From the NCBI RefSeq assembly GCF_035013165.1, contig NZ_JAYGJQ010000001.1, forward strand, positions 1,364,001 to 1,428,000: a DNA stretch of 64,000 nt, read 5' to 3'. The stretch is from Bacteriovorax sp. PP10. Its GTDB lineage: Bacteria > Bdellovibrionota > Bacteriovoracia > Bacteriovoracales > Bacteriovoracaceae. This document shows, in pieces, positions 45,728 to 55,400 of the stretch. How positions within the stretch are numbered: position 1 is the first letter of the stretch; each line of letters begins with the position of its first letter. Under the pieces are notes generated by a model. That model worked only from the letters and a program-made list of their open reading frames with translations. It had not been told where the DNA came from and ran no database searches. Both the position numbers and the translations under genes were made by a program.

Positions 45728-45755
45728 AAAAAAGCGGGGAATTTACGCTCCCCGC
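45728..45755 (-). terminator. Intrinsic terminator of the 45770-45988 gene
   Basis: On the minus strand, stem GCGGGGA / TCCCCGC with an 8-base loop is followed by six T. It isolates the pst operon from the gene before it. Confidence 0.85.
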
Positions 45756-45769
45756 ATGCGATTAAGCTT

Positions 45770-45988
45770 TTAGTGAGCGGTTTGAGAGACATAAAGCCTA
45801 AAGCTCTTGTCTTTAGAGCGGCGGATAATGCATTTACCACCCTCTTTGCTTTCAACCAGAAATTCGTAGAAGTCTGGTAGAGTGTCAGCGATTTCTAGCA
45901 CTGATTTTCCTTCGTGCTCTCCGAAATCAACATAAACCAGTTCTTCGGCAATTATACCCGTTAACGGACTAATATCAGTTGTCGCCAT
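45770..45988 (-). CDS. Small DUF3820/ExoX-C-like protein
   Basis: I place the start at ATG 45988 because GGAGGG lies just upstream; the longer frame is unsupported. The 72-residue protein has VDFGEHEGKSVLEIADTLPDF, resembling the FGKxKGKxLxEI core of DUF3820 and of the C-terminal domain of exonuclease-X-like proteins, then a basic strand-rich tail (CIIRRSKDKSFRLYV). Function is unknown; nucleic-acid binding is possible. It has its own terminator. The strong ribosome site suggests good expression. Confidence 0.65.
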   Translation of the reverse strand: MATTDISPLTGIIAEELVYVDFGEHEGKSVLEIADTLPDFYEFLVESKEGGKCIIRRSKDKSFRLYVSQTAH

Positions 45989-46101
45989 TATTTCCCTCCG
46001 TAGAATTTCTTGGCAATTTAAAAATCTGTAACACAAGTGTTTCACATCAAAAAACACTTTGAAAAGATTTTTACGCTGGAGGAAAATACTCCGCTATTTA
46101 A

Positions 46102-47109
46102 TTAGAGGGATTTAAAGAAGTTTTTGAAATAGAAGACGATCAATTTGAATTCCTGAGGGTATTGCTCACCAATTAAAAGACGAATCAGATCCAAACTTTT
46201 ATATAAAGACTCTGCTTTTCTAAACGGCCTGTCAGTTGTCATTGCGGCCACTGTGTCCATCACTGAAATCATCATGGTTTCAAATCCAAAAATATTATTC
46301 GGATCATCTTTCGATGAGAGGTTCATCTGGTTAGTCAGTGTGCTGTAGATATGGTGGTTCTCAATGATCTTTAAATGATTGGGAGGTAGTGGCACGCGAC
46401 CTTTCAAAATGTTCACAGAGAGCTGTGGGTGAGAGGCCAGGAGTTTTTTGTCATCATCAGTTAAATGATCATCATTGTATTTTTCAACCGGAATGGCCGA
46501 CATACCAATGTCTTTAAAATAGCTGGTCAGGAAAAAAAGCTCGATATCTTTGTCGATATACAGACGTGAGTTTTTCATGACGCCTAAAAGAAACAAAGTT
46601 GAGAGAAATGGTTGGGCAAAGATGTAGTGATGGCCTTGCTTGATAAATTCTTTGTAAAGCGCTTCGTGAATTTGAGGTTTGTTGAATAAAAAAGTCGCCA
46701 GGTTCTTTGCACTTTGAACTTGTAGGTTCAGGTTGTTGTCGTCTGTCGGGTCTTCGTAAAGGTAACCCATATTCAAAGTGAGTAGGTTGGTTTGAAGACG
46801 AGCTTTTTCTAGTGGATCACCAATAGAAAGTGAGCGAGTGACACTGGTAAGGTTATCCTGCTGAGCAAGCTTTAAGAGATTGCGGTCGTCTTCTATAACA
46901 AAGAGGTTTGCTAGCTTTTTTTGTAACAGCTCTTTTAATACTGGAGTGCTGATCTCTGCTTTTTTATGAAGAACAACTTTTAGGAGACCATCTACTTGCG
47001 CGTAGATGTCGCATGGTGCTTCAGCTATAAAGAAAATCTCTCTAAATGAAATTGGAGTGAGCTTATAGTTAAGCGAATTTTGTTCAAGAACATCAAAAGG
47101 ATTCTTCAT
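46102..47109 (-). CDS. HD-GYP-like protein with damaged active site (paralogue 1)
   Basis: The 335-residue cytosolic protein has an N-terminal domain of about 80 residues (ISFREIFFIAEAPCDIYAQVDGLLKVVLHKK...LANLFV) also found in the proteins at 59435 and 60781, then an HD-GYP-like region. The HD pair reads FKDIGMSAIP (Lys199-Asp200 in place of His-Asp), the next His is kept (ASHPQLSVNIL, His227), the HHExxDGxGYP motif is reduced to HHIYSTLTNQM (His252-His253 only), while DTVAAMTTDRPFRKA is kept. It probably cannot hydrolyse cyclic di-GMP and may bind it or act as a scaffold. No receiver domain is present, unlike its two paralogues. Confidence 0.8.
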   Translation of the reverse strand: MKNPFDVLEQNSLNYKLTPISFREIFFIAEAPCDIYAQVDGLLKVVLHKKAEISTPVLKELLQKKLANLFVIEDDRNLLKLAQQDNLTSVTRSLSIGDPLEKARLQTNLLTLNMGYLYEDPTDDNNLNLQVQSAKNLATFLFNKPQIHEALYKEFIKQGHHYIFAQPFLSTLFLLGVMKNSRLYIDKDIELFFLTSYFKDIGMSAIPVEKYNDDHLTDDDKKLLASHPQLSVNILKGRVPLPPNHLKIIENHHIYSTLTNQMNLSSKDDPNNIFGFETMMISVMDTVAAMTTDRPFRKAESLYKSLDLIRLLIGEQYPQEFKLIVFYFKNFFKSL

Positions 47110-47373
47110 TTAGAAATTATAGCAGAAATTGCAAAAGGCACTATCAGGATAATTTTTTGCCAGTTTATTCAGATTGAAAATATCTAAGAGATGAGCTGAG
47201 CCTCAAATTAACGGCAGTTTGTTTTCATACATGAACATACATAAGCGTGGACTAGATATTAAAGGTCCAAATTTAGTAGATTCTCATAGGTAAAAATGCA
47301 CCAGGTTCGTCTTTAATGTAAGGCAAGTTATACTTAGGAGAATGACCCATAGTCTTCATAATAGTTGGTGGAA
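47110..47373. other. Intergenic region before the second fibre gene
   Basis: This region must carry promoters for the HD-GYP-like gene (minus) and the fibre gene (plus). AGGAGA at 47336-47341 sits directly before an ATG at 47342 that opens a 16-codon ORF containing a Trp-Trp pair. That ORF ends at 47392, overlapping the fibre gene's start in another frame. No clear -35/-10 was found. Confidence 0.4.
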
Positions 47374-50300
47374 ATGCGCAAACAAAATTTAAAATTATTA
47401 ATTCTTTTAATTCTGATTAGCGGTTGTATTGCTGATAAAGGGAAGATTGATATTTCTTTAAAAAGAAAGACTAATACATCAGTTAGTGTATCTGCCAATG
47501 TTTCATCAGTTCAAATTATTAATAATCAATTAGTCATAACAGGTGCCGGTTTCACAGATATTTCAGCAGTAAAAGTTAACGGGAATTCACTTAATCAAGA
47601 TTTCAGTATCGAATCTAAAACAGACACTAAGATTATTGCCAACTCCCTGAGTGCAGTTTCTTTTGATGTTTCAAAACTATTTCATTTAATTTTATCTGAC
47701 GCCAATGCAAGTGCGACTTTTCCAATTGATTTTTCTTTATGTAGTGCCACTTTAAATGGCTTTGGTTTTAATTGCGCTATCACTGCCATTGATAAAGATG
47801 TTTTATCTTACGATGCGAATACTGGAACATGGAAGCCTCGCGCGTCCACTGGGATCAATTATCTTGGAGCATTTAATGCTTCAGCAAACCCTCCGGCACC
47901 AACTCCAAATCCATTTCCAACTTCCGGGTCTTATTATATTGTCAGCGCAGATGGAATGATTGGTGCCACTTCATTCGTAGTAGGTGATTGGCTTATTTCA
48001 AATGGAACTGCCTGGCAGAAAATTGGTAACTCAACACTTGTGACATCTGTCTTCTCACGCACAGGAAATATTGTTGCTCAGGAAGGAGACTACGATCTTG
48101 ATAAACTGACTGATGTTGATTTATCAGTGGCACCAGTGAATGGAAAAGTTTTAAAATTTAACGGAACTCATTGGGTAGCAGCAGATGATCTTTCAGGTGG
48201 GGGAGCTGCTTCAGTGGTCACAGCTACGATTGCTGACGGTGCAGTAACCGATGCAAAGATCACAGCAGTGGCCGCTTCAAAAATTACCGGAACAATTAAC
48301 AGTTCACAAATTCTCGATGGAACAATTGTTAATGCTGATATCAATGCGGCCGCGGCAATTGATTACTCGAAATTAAATATTCCTGCGGCCACAATTCCTT
48401 ATGCAAAATTAAATATTGCCGACGGTGATATTCCTGCCGCAAAAATTTCAGGTCTAACGGCCGTAACAACTGTTCTTGCAACTGCCATTACTGATGCTGA
48501 TACAACTCACGCACCGGATGGGAATTCGGTGTACGATGCTCTTGCTTTAAAGCTCAATACATCAGGTGGAGCACTGACAAGTGCAGGAACAATTTCTAAT
48601 GTTCCTAATCCGGTTGGCCCTTTGGATGTTTCAAACAGACAGTATGTTGATACGAAATTAGACAAAACTGCAGGTGGGACAGTTCTTGGAAGTTTAAGTC
48701 TGGACACTGATGTAAAATTAAAAGGAACTGCAAACTACGTTACATTAAAAGCAGACGGGGCCACTACTGCTTATACTTTTACTCTTCCTCCAAGTGCTGG
48801 AACAAGTGGACAAGTTCTAACGACCAATGGATTAAATCCCTCTACACTATCGTGGACAACTCCCACTTCCGTCACGGGAACAACATTGACCGGTGATATT
48901 GGTGGAACTGTAGGCGCTAACACTATTGGATCTGGAAAAGTTACACTTGCGCATTTAAGTGCAACTGGAACAAAAAATAATACAACTTATTTAAGAGGGG
49001 ACAATACATGGTCCACTTTTATAACAGATGTCCGTGATGCAACTCTCGGAACAGTGACTCCAACTGTAAGCATTCCTCTTTTACCGATTACTACTGGCGA
49101 CACTCTCGCAGTGGCGTTCAATAAAACTCAGGGACAGCTCAATAATATTGCGGCCAATTCCGTAACCAAAGATGGTGTAAACTTTTTAACAGGTGCAACT
49201 GCTATTCAAGGTATGACGGCAAGGTTAACTGTTCCTACTCCGTTAATCACTGATCTCGGTGATGCAACCAATGTTCAGTATGTATCAAATGCCATTGCTG
49301 CGGCAACAGTCTGGACTACAGCAGGCCCAGATGTTTATAGGGCAACTGGAAATGTTGGAGTAGGTACGACGACTCCAACTGCATCACTTTCTATCGCTGG
49401 CACTGCGACTAGTTCAGGAACAGCTACATTGACGGCCGTGACTACGACAACAACTATGACGACTTCAGAAACAGTCACTTTAAATGTTGGCGATTATTTA
49501 ATTCCTACTACAACGCCAGCTCAAGCTCGTACCGTTACAGTTGGAGGAACTGGAACTTCGTTTACAGTTTCACCTGCCTTTACGGCAAACGTGACTGGAG
49601 AAAATTTTACTGTTTATCCGGCGACCATGAATATAAATGGAAAATTTGTAGTTCAAGGAAGTACTGGAAACGTGGGAATTGGAACCAGTCGACCGGACTC
49701 TGGTTTAAGTATTGTGGGAGGAGGTAGTTTTGAAGACGATCTTCATATTGATGCGTACACCGAGACACAAGAGGGAGCAATAATGCTTAGACGAGCAAGA
49801 GGCACAGTAGATGCTCCGACAGCGTTACTGGCCAATGATCGTATTGGGTTTTTAGCTTTTAGAGGTTATACCGGAACAACATTTAACGAAGTCGCATCTA
49901 TTAGTGGGCATGCAGATACTGATCTGGCCTCAGTTTTATCCGGGCATTTACGTTTTTTCACTCGTTCAGCAGGATCGTATTTTGAAAGAATACGCCTGGC
50001 GAGCAATGGGTATGTAGGAATGGGAACCACGACTCCTGCTCACGCTCTTGATGTGTACGGGGATTGTATTGCATGGATGGGAAACTGTATTAATACGACA
50101 GGCCCCTCTAATGTTATTTCTTACGTTGCGACAACGCTAAAATTTTCTTCTAACGGGACACAAGCGATTAACTTGAATCGCTTCTTAGGTGCTCAGGGAA
50201 CAGCAGTCGCCACAACTGATATAGATGGTGTTCTCGTTACGAGAGGAGGGATACTGAGCAATATTTACGTTAGGGCCGACGCTAACACCAACGATGGGAT

Positions 50301-51051
50301 CACTAGTTTTACAATTTATAAAAATGCAGCTTCAACTGGAGTGGTCGTGTCTCTGGCCGCAGCAACAACTACAGCTTCAGACACAGTAAGTAGTATACCA
50401 GTCGCGGCCGGAGATAGAATTTCCGCGCGAGTTTCAACTCTCGGAACAGCGGGGGTTTTGACCCGAGCGATGTTGTCAGTCGATCACGTGATTACAACAA
50501 ATGTTTTCAGCAGTCAGTGGGCCACAAATGGTTCTGATATATCTTTTAGTGGTGGGAGCGTTGGTATTGGAACTACAACTCCAGCATACAATCTTGAAGT
50601 CAATGGAACAGTGGCCGGTACATCGGCCTACGCTACAACGTCAGACGGAAGATTTAAAAAAGATATAACAGTCATTCCAAATGCACTTGAAAAATTGACT
50701 TCTCTTGAAGGGGTTTATTATTTTTTTAGAAGTGATGAATTCCCGGAAAAGAATTTTTCTCACCATCGTGAAATGGGAGTGATCGCTCAAAAAGTAGAAA
50801 AGGTTTTCCCTGAAGCAGTCTCTCGCGATGATAAAGGATTTAGATCAGTGGCCTATACAATGCTTATCGCGCCGATCATTGAATCAATCAAAATCATTAA
50901 GGGCCGGTTAATAGGGCACGATAAAGAGCTGCAAATTCAGAAGAAAGAAATTGCTTTCGTTAAACAACAAAATGCTAAGCTCTTAGAGGAAAATACAGCA
51001 ATCAAGTCATATCTTTGTAGTAGAGATCCTAATGCTTCCATCTGTAAATGA
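47374..51051 (+). CDS. Chimeric fibre lipoprotein with S74 autoprocessing chaperone
   Basis: I choose ATG 47374, with a lipoprotein signal ending ISGC (Cys18); TTG 47365 and GTG 47368 are alternatives. In the 1225-residue protein the first 250 residues match the fibres at 854 and 52435 (VQIINNQLVITG, SLCSATLNGFGFNC, VLSYDANTGTWKPR, TSVFSRTGNI...GDYDLDKL). The shaft has tandem YAKLNIADGDIP units and one copy of the 123-bp module (48889-49011), then GNVGVGTT/SLSIAG-type trimeric fibre repeats. The C-terminus is a peptidase S74 (endosialidase-type) chaperone: TSDGRFKKDI with cleavage Ser1090, EMGVIAQKVEKVFPEAV, a coiled coil and IKSYLC...ASICK. Self-cleavage should release the last 136 residues after trimer assembly. 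Likely a surface adhesin. Confidence 0.85.
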   Translation: MRKQNLKLLILLILISGCIADKGKIDISLKRKTNTSVSVSANVSSVQIINNQLVITGAGFTDISAVKVNGNSLNQDFSIESKTDTKIIANSLSAVSFDVSKLFHLILSDANASATFPIDFSLCSATLNGFGFNCAITAIDKDVLSYDANTGTWKPRASTGINYLGAFNASANPPAPTPNPFPTSGSYYIVSADGMIGATSFVVGDWLISNGTAWQKIGNSTLVTSVFSRTGNIVAQEGDYDLDKLTDVDLSVAPVNGKVLKFNGTHWVAADDLSGGGAASVVTATIADGAVTDAKITAVAASKITGTINSSQILDGTIVNADINAAAAIDYSKLNIPAATIPYAKLNIADGDIPAAKISGLTAVTTVLATAITDADTTHAPDGNSVYDALALKLNTSGGALTSAGTISNVPNPVGPLDVSNRQYVDTKLDKTAGGTVLGSLSLDTDVKLKGTANYVTLKADGATTAYTFTLPPSAGTSGQVLTTNGLNPSTLSWTTPTSVTGTTLTGDIGGTVGANTIGSGKVTLAHLSATGTKNNTTYLRGDNTWSTFITDVRDATLGTVTPTVSIPLLPITTGDTLAVAFNKTQGQLNNIAANSVTKDGVNFLTGATAIQGMTARLTVPTPLITDLGDATNVQYVSNAIAAATVWTTAGPDVYRATGNVGVGTTTPTASLSIAGTATSSGTATLTAVTTTTTMTTSETVTLNVGDYLIPTTTPAQARTVTVGGTGTSFTVSPAFTANVTGENFTVYPATMNINGKFVVQGSTGNVGIGTSRPDSGLSIVGGGSFEDDLHIDAYTETQEGAIMLRRARGTVDAPTALLANDRIGFLAFRGYTGTTFNEVASISGHADTDLASVLSGHLRFFTRSAGSYFERIRLASNGYVGMGTTTPAHALDVYGDCIAWMGNCINTTGPSNVISYVATTLKFSSNGTQAINLNRFLGAQGTAVATTDIDGVLVTRGGILSNIYVRADANTNDGITSFTIYKNAASTGVVVSLAAATTTASDTVSSIPVAAGDRISARVSTLGTAGVLTRAMLSVDHVITTNVFSSQWATNGSDISFSGGSVGIGTTTPAYNLEVNGTVAGTSAYATTSDGRFKKDITVIPNALEKLTSLEGVYYFFRSDEFPEKNFSHHREMGVIAQKVEKVFPEAVSRDDKGFRSVAYTMLIAPIIESIKIIKGRLIGHDKELQIQKKEIAFVKQQNAKLLEENTAIKSYLCSRDPNASICK

Positions 51052-51092
51052 AAGTTAATTTTATTGATGCCTCAAAAAAGACACACCTTCCA

Positions 51093-51117
51093 GCGGCCTA
51101 ATGAATTCTTAGGCCGC
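51093..51117 (+). other. Perfect 9-bp hairpin without T tract
   Basis: GCGGCCTAA / TTAGGCCGC with a 7-base loop lies 42 bases after the fibre gene. It is followed by A-rich sequence, not T, so it is not a standard intrinsic terminator. It may protect the mRNA end or act as a Rho-assisted stop. Confidence 0.5.
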
Positions 51118-51230
51118 CAAAAAAAGAATAATTTCAGATACATTTAATTTTCCTTTTTTTCTCACCAGCACGCTCCAGTACCCGTCTAGAATGACCGTAA
51201 AGGATCATACTTGAAAATTTGGAGACCGTT

Positions 51231-52193
51231 ATGACAATCAGAGGCGTAGTAAACCCACAGAGCTTAAAAGAATATCTTGGATCAAGAGATTTGACTGAGC
51301 ATCTCAAGCTTACCAAAGAGTTGTCATTCCACTGGGCCAACTGGGACCAGACATGTCTGGCGCAAAGACGTCACTATAAAAACTTCAATAACAATTTTCA
51401 TTTGCTTCGTATGAATCAGGCGCTGAGTGAACTGAAATCAAAACCAGTGTGGTTATGTAATAAAATAAAAGTCATCAAGACTGATTTATTTTCATTATAT
51501 GAGTCTTATCTTGATAGCCGTTTACGTTTAACGTGGTTTGAAAGAAAAGAAGAAATTCTCTTCTCATACGATAGTGAGCAAGGCCCTTATTTCACGCTGA
51601 CTTCAATGAAGTGGCTGGATAAAGATATATACTCTCAGTTCGTTATGAGAAAAATTCTTCTTGAGCATTATACCCTTAGATCATTCCGTCTGAACGCGAC
51701 GATTCCTGTTCATTTCAAAATGGACAACGACGTGAACACTTATACTGATAAAGTTGAAATCCACCAATTATCAGAGTTAGGATTTATCTTTAAAATCGCT
51801 GATAAGAATTTTTTAAACAAGATTAAAAATTCGACAATGCTGGAGCTGGCGATTCCGATAGCGCCTTATAAGCGTATCGATGCGATGGCGATTGAAGACG
51901 TGTTTAAGAAAATCGACAAACATGAAATTTCAATCGAGAGAGATTCAATGCTCTATAAATTAGAGTCGAGAATTTTAAACTTCTATGGAAATTTAAATAA
52001 TGCTAAAAGAAGTGCTGATGAAGAGTTCTATATCTTCGCTCGCTATGAGGATCTTTTACCCGCAGGACACGAGACAGAATTGAAGAATGTTTTTGCTCCT
52101 CTGGTGGAGAAAACCAAAAGTCATTTTACGAGTGATTTACAAGAATTCGAAAGACTAAAAATGAATAAGCAGTATGTGAAGAAAGCCGCCTAA
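51231..52193 (+). CDS. Unknown protein, possible PilZ-like domain
   Basis: I start at ATG 51231, with GGAG 6 bases before. The 320-residue cytosolic protein has a helical N-terminal part (HLKLTKELSFHWANWDQTCLAQRRHY), a strand-rich part (LTWFERKEEILFSYDSEQGPYFTL), and a region FRLNATIPVHFK...LSELGFIFKI that recalls a degenerate PilZ domain (RxxxR then DxSxxG), with the ligand-binding residues incomplete. The C-terminus is helical. It lies between the two giant fibre genes, so it may help fibre assembly or regulation, but nothing proves it. Confidence in function is low. Confidence 0.6.
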   Translation: MTIRGVVNPQSLKEYLGSRDLTEHLKLTKELSFHWANWDQTCLAQRRHYKNFNNNFHLLRMNQALSELKSKPVWLCNKIKVIKTDLFSLYESYLDSRLRLTWFERKEEILFSYDSEQGPYFTLTSMKWLDKDIYSQFVMRKILLEHYTLRSFRLNATIPVHFKMDNDVNTYTDKVEIHQLSELGFIFKIADKNFLNKIKNSTMLELAIPIAPYKRIDAMAIEDVFKKIDKHEISIERDSMLYKLESRILNFYGNLNNAKRSADEEFYIFARYEDLLPAGHETELKNVFAPLVEKTKSHFTSDLQEFERLKMNKQYVKKAA

Positions 52194-52434
52194 AAAAGCG
52201 GCCTATTCTTGGATTTTTCTTCCTAGCTACAAAAGCTCTACACCAATCTTAAAGATTTATTAAATTTTTTGTTTATTAAATAAAATTAAACACTTAAACA
52301 GATTTTATGTTCAAGAGATATACTTTTGTAGTACCGGATTTTATTCGGTACTTTGGATGTGACTGATTGCGTCTGGTTCTGATTTATAATTTAACCATAA
52401 CAATTCTCTGGGGTAGGCCCATGAAGGTGACTCG
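52194..52434. other. Intergenic region before the third fibre gene
   Basis: AT-rich sequence with a weak GCCGC/GCGGC hairpin (52185-52204) around the previous stop. An ATG at 52421 opens a 14-codon ORF ending at 52465 and overlapping the fibre start in another frame; its codons contain the fibre's ribosome site AAGGTG (52424-52429). No convincing promoter was found. Confidence 0.35.
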
Positions 52435-55400
52435 ATGGTTAAATGTAAAAAATTTAAAATTCTAAAAGGTTTATTTAGCACTCTATTGGTTGTTTCTATG
52501 TTGGCCGGATGTATCGCCGATAAATCAACTCTTAGTGTTTCAATGAAGAAAAAAGAGAACCTAAAATCAGCTTCAGTATCTTCAGTTCAAATCATTAATA
52601 ATCAACTCGTGATCACGGGGCAGGGCCTTGCAGATATCACTCAAGTTAAAGTTGATGGAAATTCATTAAGCGAAGACTTCACTATTGAGTCTAAGTCGAG
52701 CACTCAGATCATTGCAAATTCTATCAAGGCCTTTTCTTTTGATGTTTCAAAAGTTTTTGGATTAATTTTATCTGATGCTAATGCAAGTGCGACGTTCCCA
52801 ATTGATTTCTCAATTTGTAATGCCACTTTAAATGGTAAAGGGTTTAACTGCGCTATCGCAGCGATTGATAAAGATGTTTTATCTTACGATGCTGTATCAG
52901 GAACATGGAAACCAAGAGCAGCTACCGGGATTAATTATCTTGGAGCATTTAATGCTTCGACAAACCCTCCGGCCCCAACTCCAGTACCGTTTCCATCTTC
53001 TGGTTCGTATTATATTGTAAGTGCGGACGGGATGATTGGAACAACATCATTCGTGACAGGTGACTGGCTTATTTCAAACGGTACGGCCTGGCAAAAAATT
53101 GGTAACTCAACACTCGTAACATCGGTCTTCTCACGTACAGGACATATTGTTGCTCAGGAAGGGGATTACGATCTCGATCAACTAACTGATGTCGATTTAT
53201 CAGTGGCACCAGTGAATGGAAAAGTTTTAAAGTTCAATGGAACACATTGGGTAGCAGCGGATGATCTTTCAGGTGGTGGAGCTGGCTCAGTTGTAACAGC
53301 TACCATTGCTGATGGTGCCGTGACTGATGCAAAGATAGCAGGAGTGGCCGCTTCAAAAATTACCGGAACAATTAACAGTACCCAAATTCTCGATGGAACA
53401 ATTGTTAATGCTGACATCAATGCAGCAGCGGCAATTGATTACTCGAAATTAAATATTCCTGCAGCAGCGATTCCTTATGCAAAATTAAATATCGCTAGCG
53501 GTGATATTCCATACGCAAAATTAAATATTGCTAACGGAGATATCCCTGCAGCAAAGATTTCAGGATTGCCTGCAGTGACAACTGTTCTAGCGACAACAAT
53601 CACTGATGCAGACACAACTCACGCACCAGATGGAAATTCTGTCTACGATGCTCTGGCATTGAAGTTAAATACATCAGGTGGGGCGCTTACAAGTGCTGGA
53701 ACAATTTCTAACGTACCTGATCCAATTGGGCCTTTAGATGTTTCAAACAGACAATATGTAGATACAAAATTAGATAAAATCGCAGGTGGAACAGTTACTG
53801 GAAGTTTAAGTCTAAACACTGATTTAAAATTAAAAGGAACGACCAACTACGTAACACTAAAAGCTGATGCAGCGACAGCAGCTTATACATTAACACTTCC
53901 TCCATCGGCCGGAACAAATGGTTACGTCCTTTCAACAAACGGAAGTGGAGTTTTAAGTTGGGTTAGTGCATCTGTCTCTGGTAGTACCCTCACGGGTGAT
54001 ATCGGAGGGACGATCGGTGCCAATACCATTGGGGCCGGCAAAGTTACTCTCACGCACTTGAGCGCCACGGGGACCAAAGACAACACGACATACTTAAGAG
54101 GAGACAATACCTGGGCAACACTTAAATCAGACATACTAGGAACGAGTCTTACAAGTTTATCGCTTGCCACTGGAACCGCTATCACATCCTCAGATTCAAT
54201 TCTTGTAGCAATGGGAAAATTACAAAAACAAATTACAGACCTTCCTGCTGGTGGGGCCGCTGTTCTTGCAACAACGATTACTGATGCAGACACAACTCAT
54301 GCACCAGATGGAAACGCAGTCCACGATGCTCTTGTTTTAAAACTTAATACTGCAGGTGGATCATTAACTGGTGGTGGAACAATCTCAAATGTTCCGGACC
54401 CAATTAATGGAGATGATGTTTCTAATAAAACTTACGCTGATACTAAAGTCGCTAAAATTGGCGGCACGATGACGGGAGATTTAAATCTCGACACTCAATT
54501 AAAATTAAAAGGAACGACAAATTACGTTACATTAAAAGCGACTGCAGCAACTGCTGCTTATACATTAACACTCCCACCAACTGCAGGAACGAACGGATAT
54601 GTTCTTTCAACAGATGGTAGTGGTGTATTAAGCTGGATCAGTGCTGGTGGACCTGCTACGGGATCACTGACTACAGATCAACAAGCGGCCGTGACGATTG
54701 ATCCATTTGGAACAACCGCTGGTAATACTGGTGAAGTGAGATTTAAAGAATTAGCAGCAGGTGGAACAGATTATGTTGCTTTAAAAGCTCCTAATGCTGT
54801 CGCTTCAAATATTGTTTTCGTTCTTCCTTCAGTTGTTGGAGCGAGTGGAGATGTCCTAACGACTAACGGAGCAAATCCAGCAGTGCTTTCGTGGACAACT
54901 CCGACCTCTGGAACTGGAACAACGATGACCGGTGATATCGGTGGAACAGTTGGGGCCAATACAATTGGTTCTGGAAAAGTGACACTGACTCATTTAAGTG
55001 CAACGGGAACAAAAGATAACACAACTTATTTAAGAGGGGATAATACTTGGGCAGCATTGAAGGCCGATGTATTAGGAACTCCACTTACAAGTTTATCGCT
55101 GGCAACTGGTACGGCCGTTACTGCATCGGATTCTATTCTTGTGGCGATGGGGAAATTACAAAAACAAATTACAGATTTACCAGCAGGTGGTGCTTCACTT
55201 GCAACGACCATTACAGATGCTGATACAACTCACGCACCGGATGGAAATGCAGTTTACGATGCTCTTGCATTGAAATTAAATACATCAGGTGGAGCACTTA
55301 CAAGTGCAGGAACGATTTCCAATGTCCCTGATCCAGTTCTTCCGTTAGATGTTTCAAACAGACAATACGTTGATACGAAATTAGATAAGACAGCAGGCGG

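Noticed and set aside
53922-54293. Minus-strand ORFs in the third fibre gene
   Set aside because: They mirror the repeats of the plus-strand frame and recur with each repeat copy, so they carry no independent signal.
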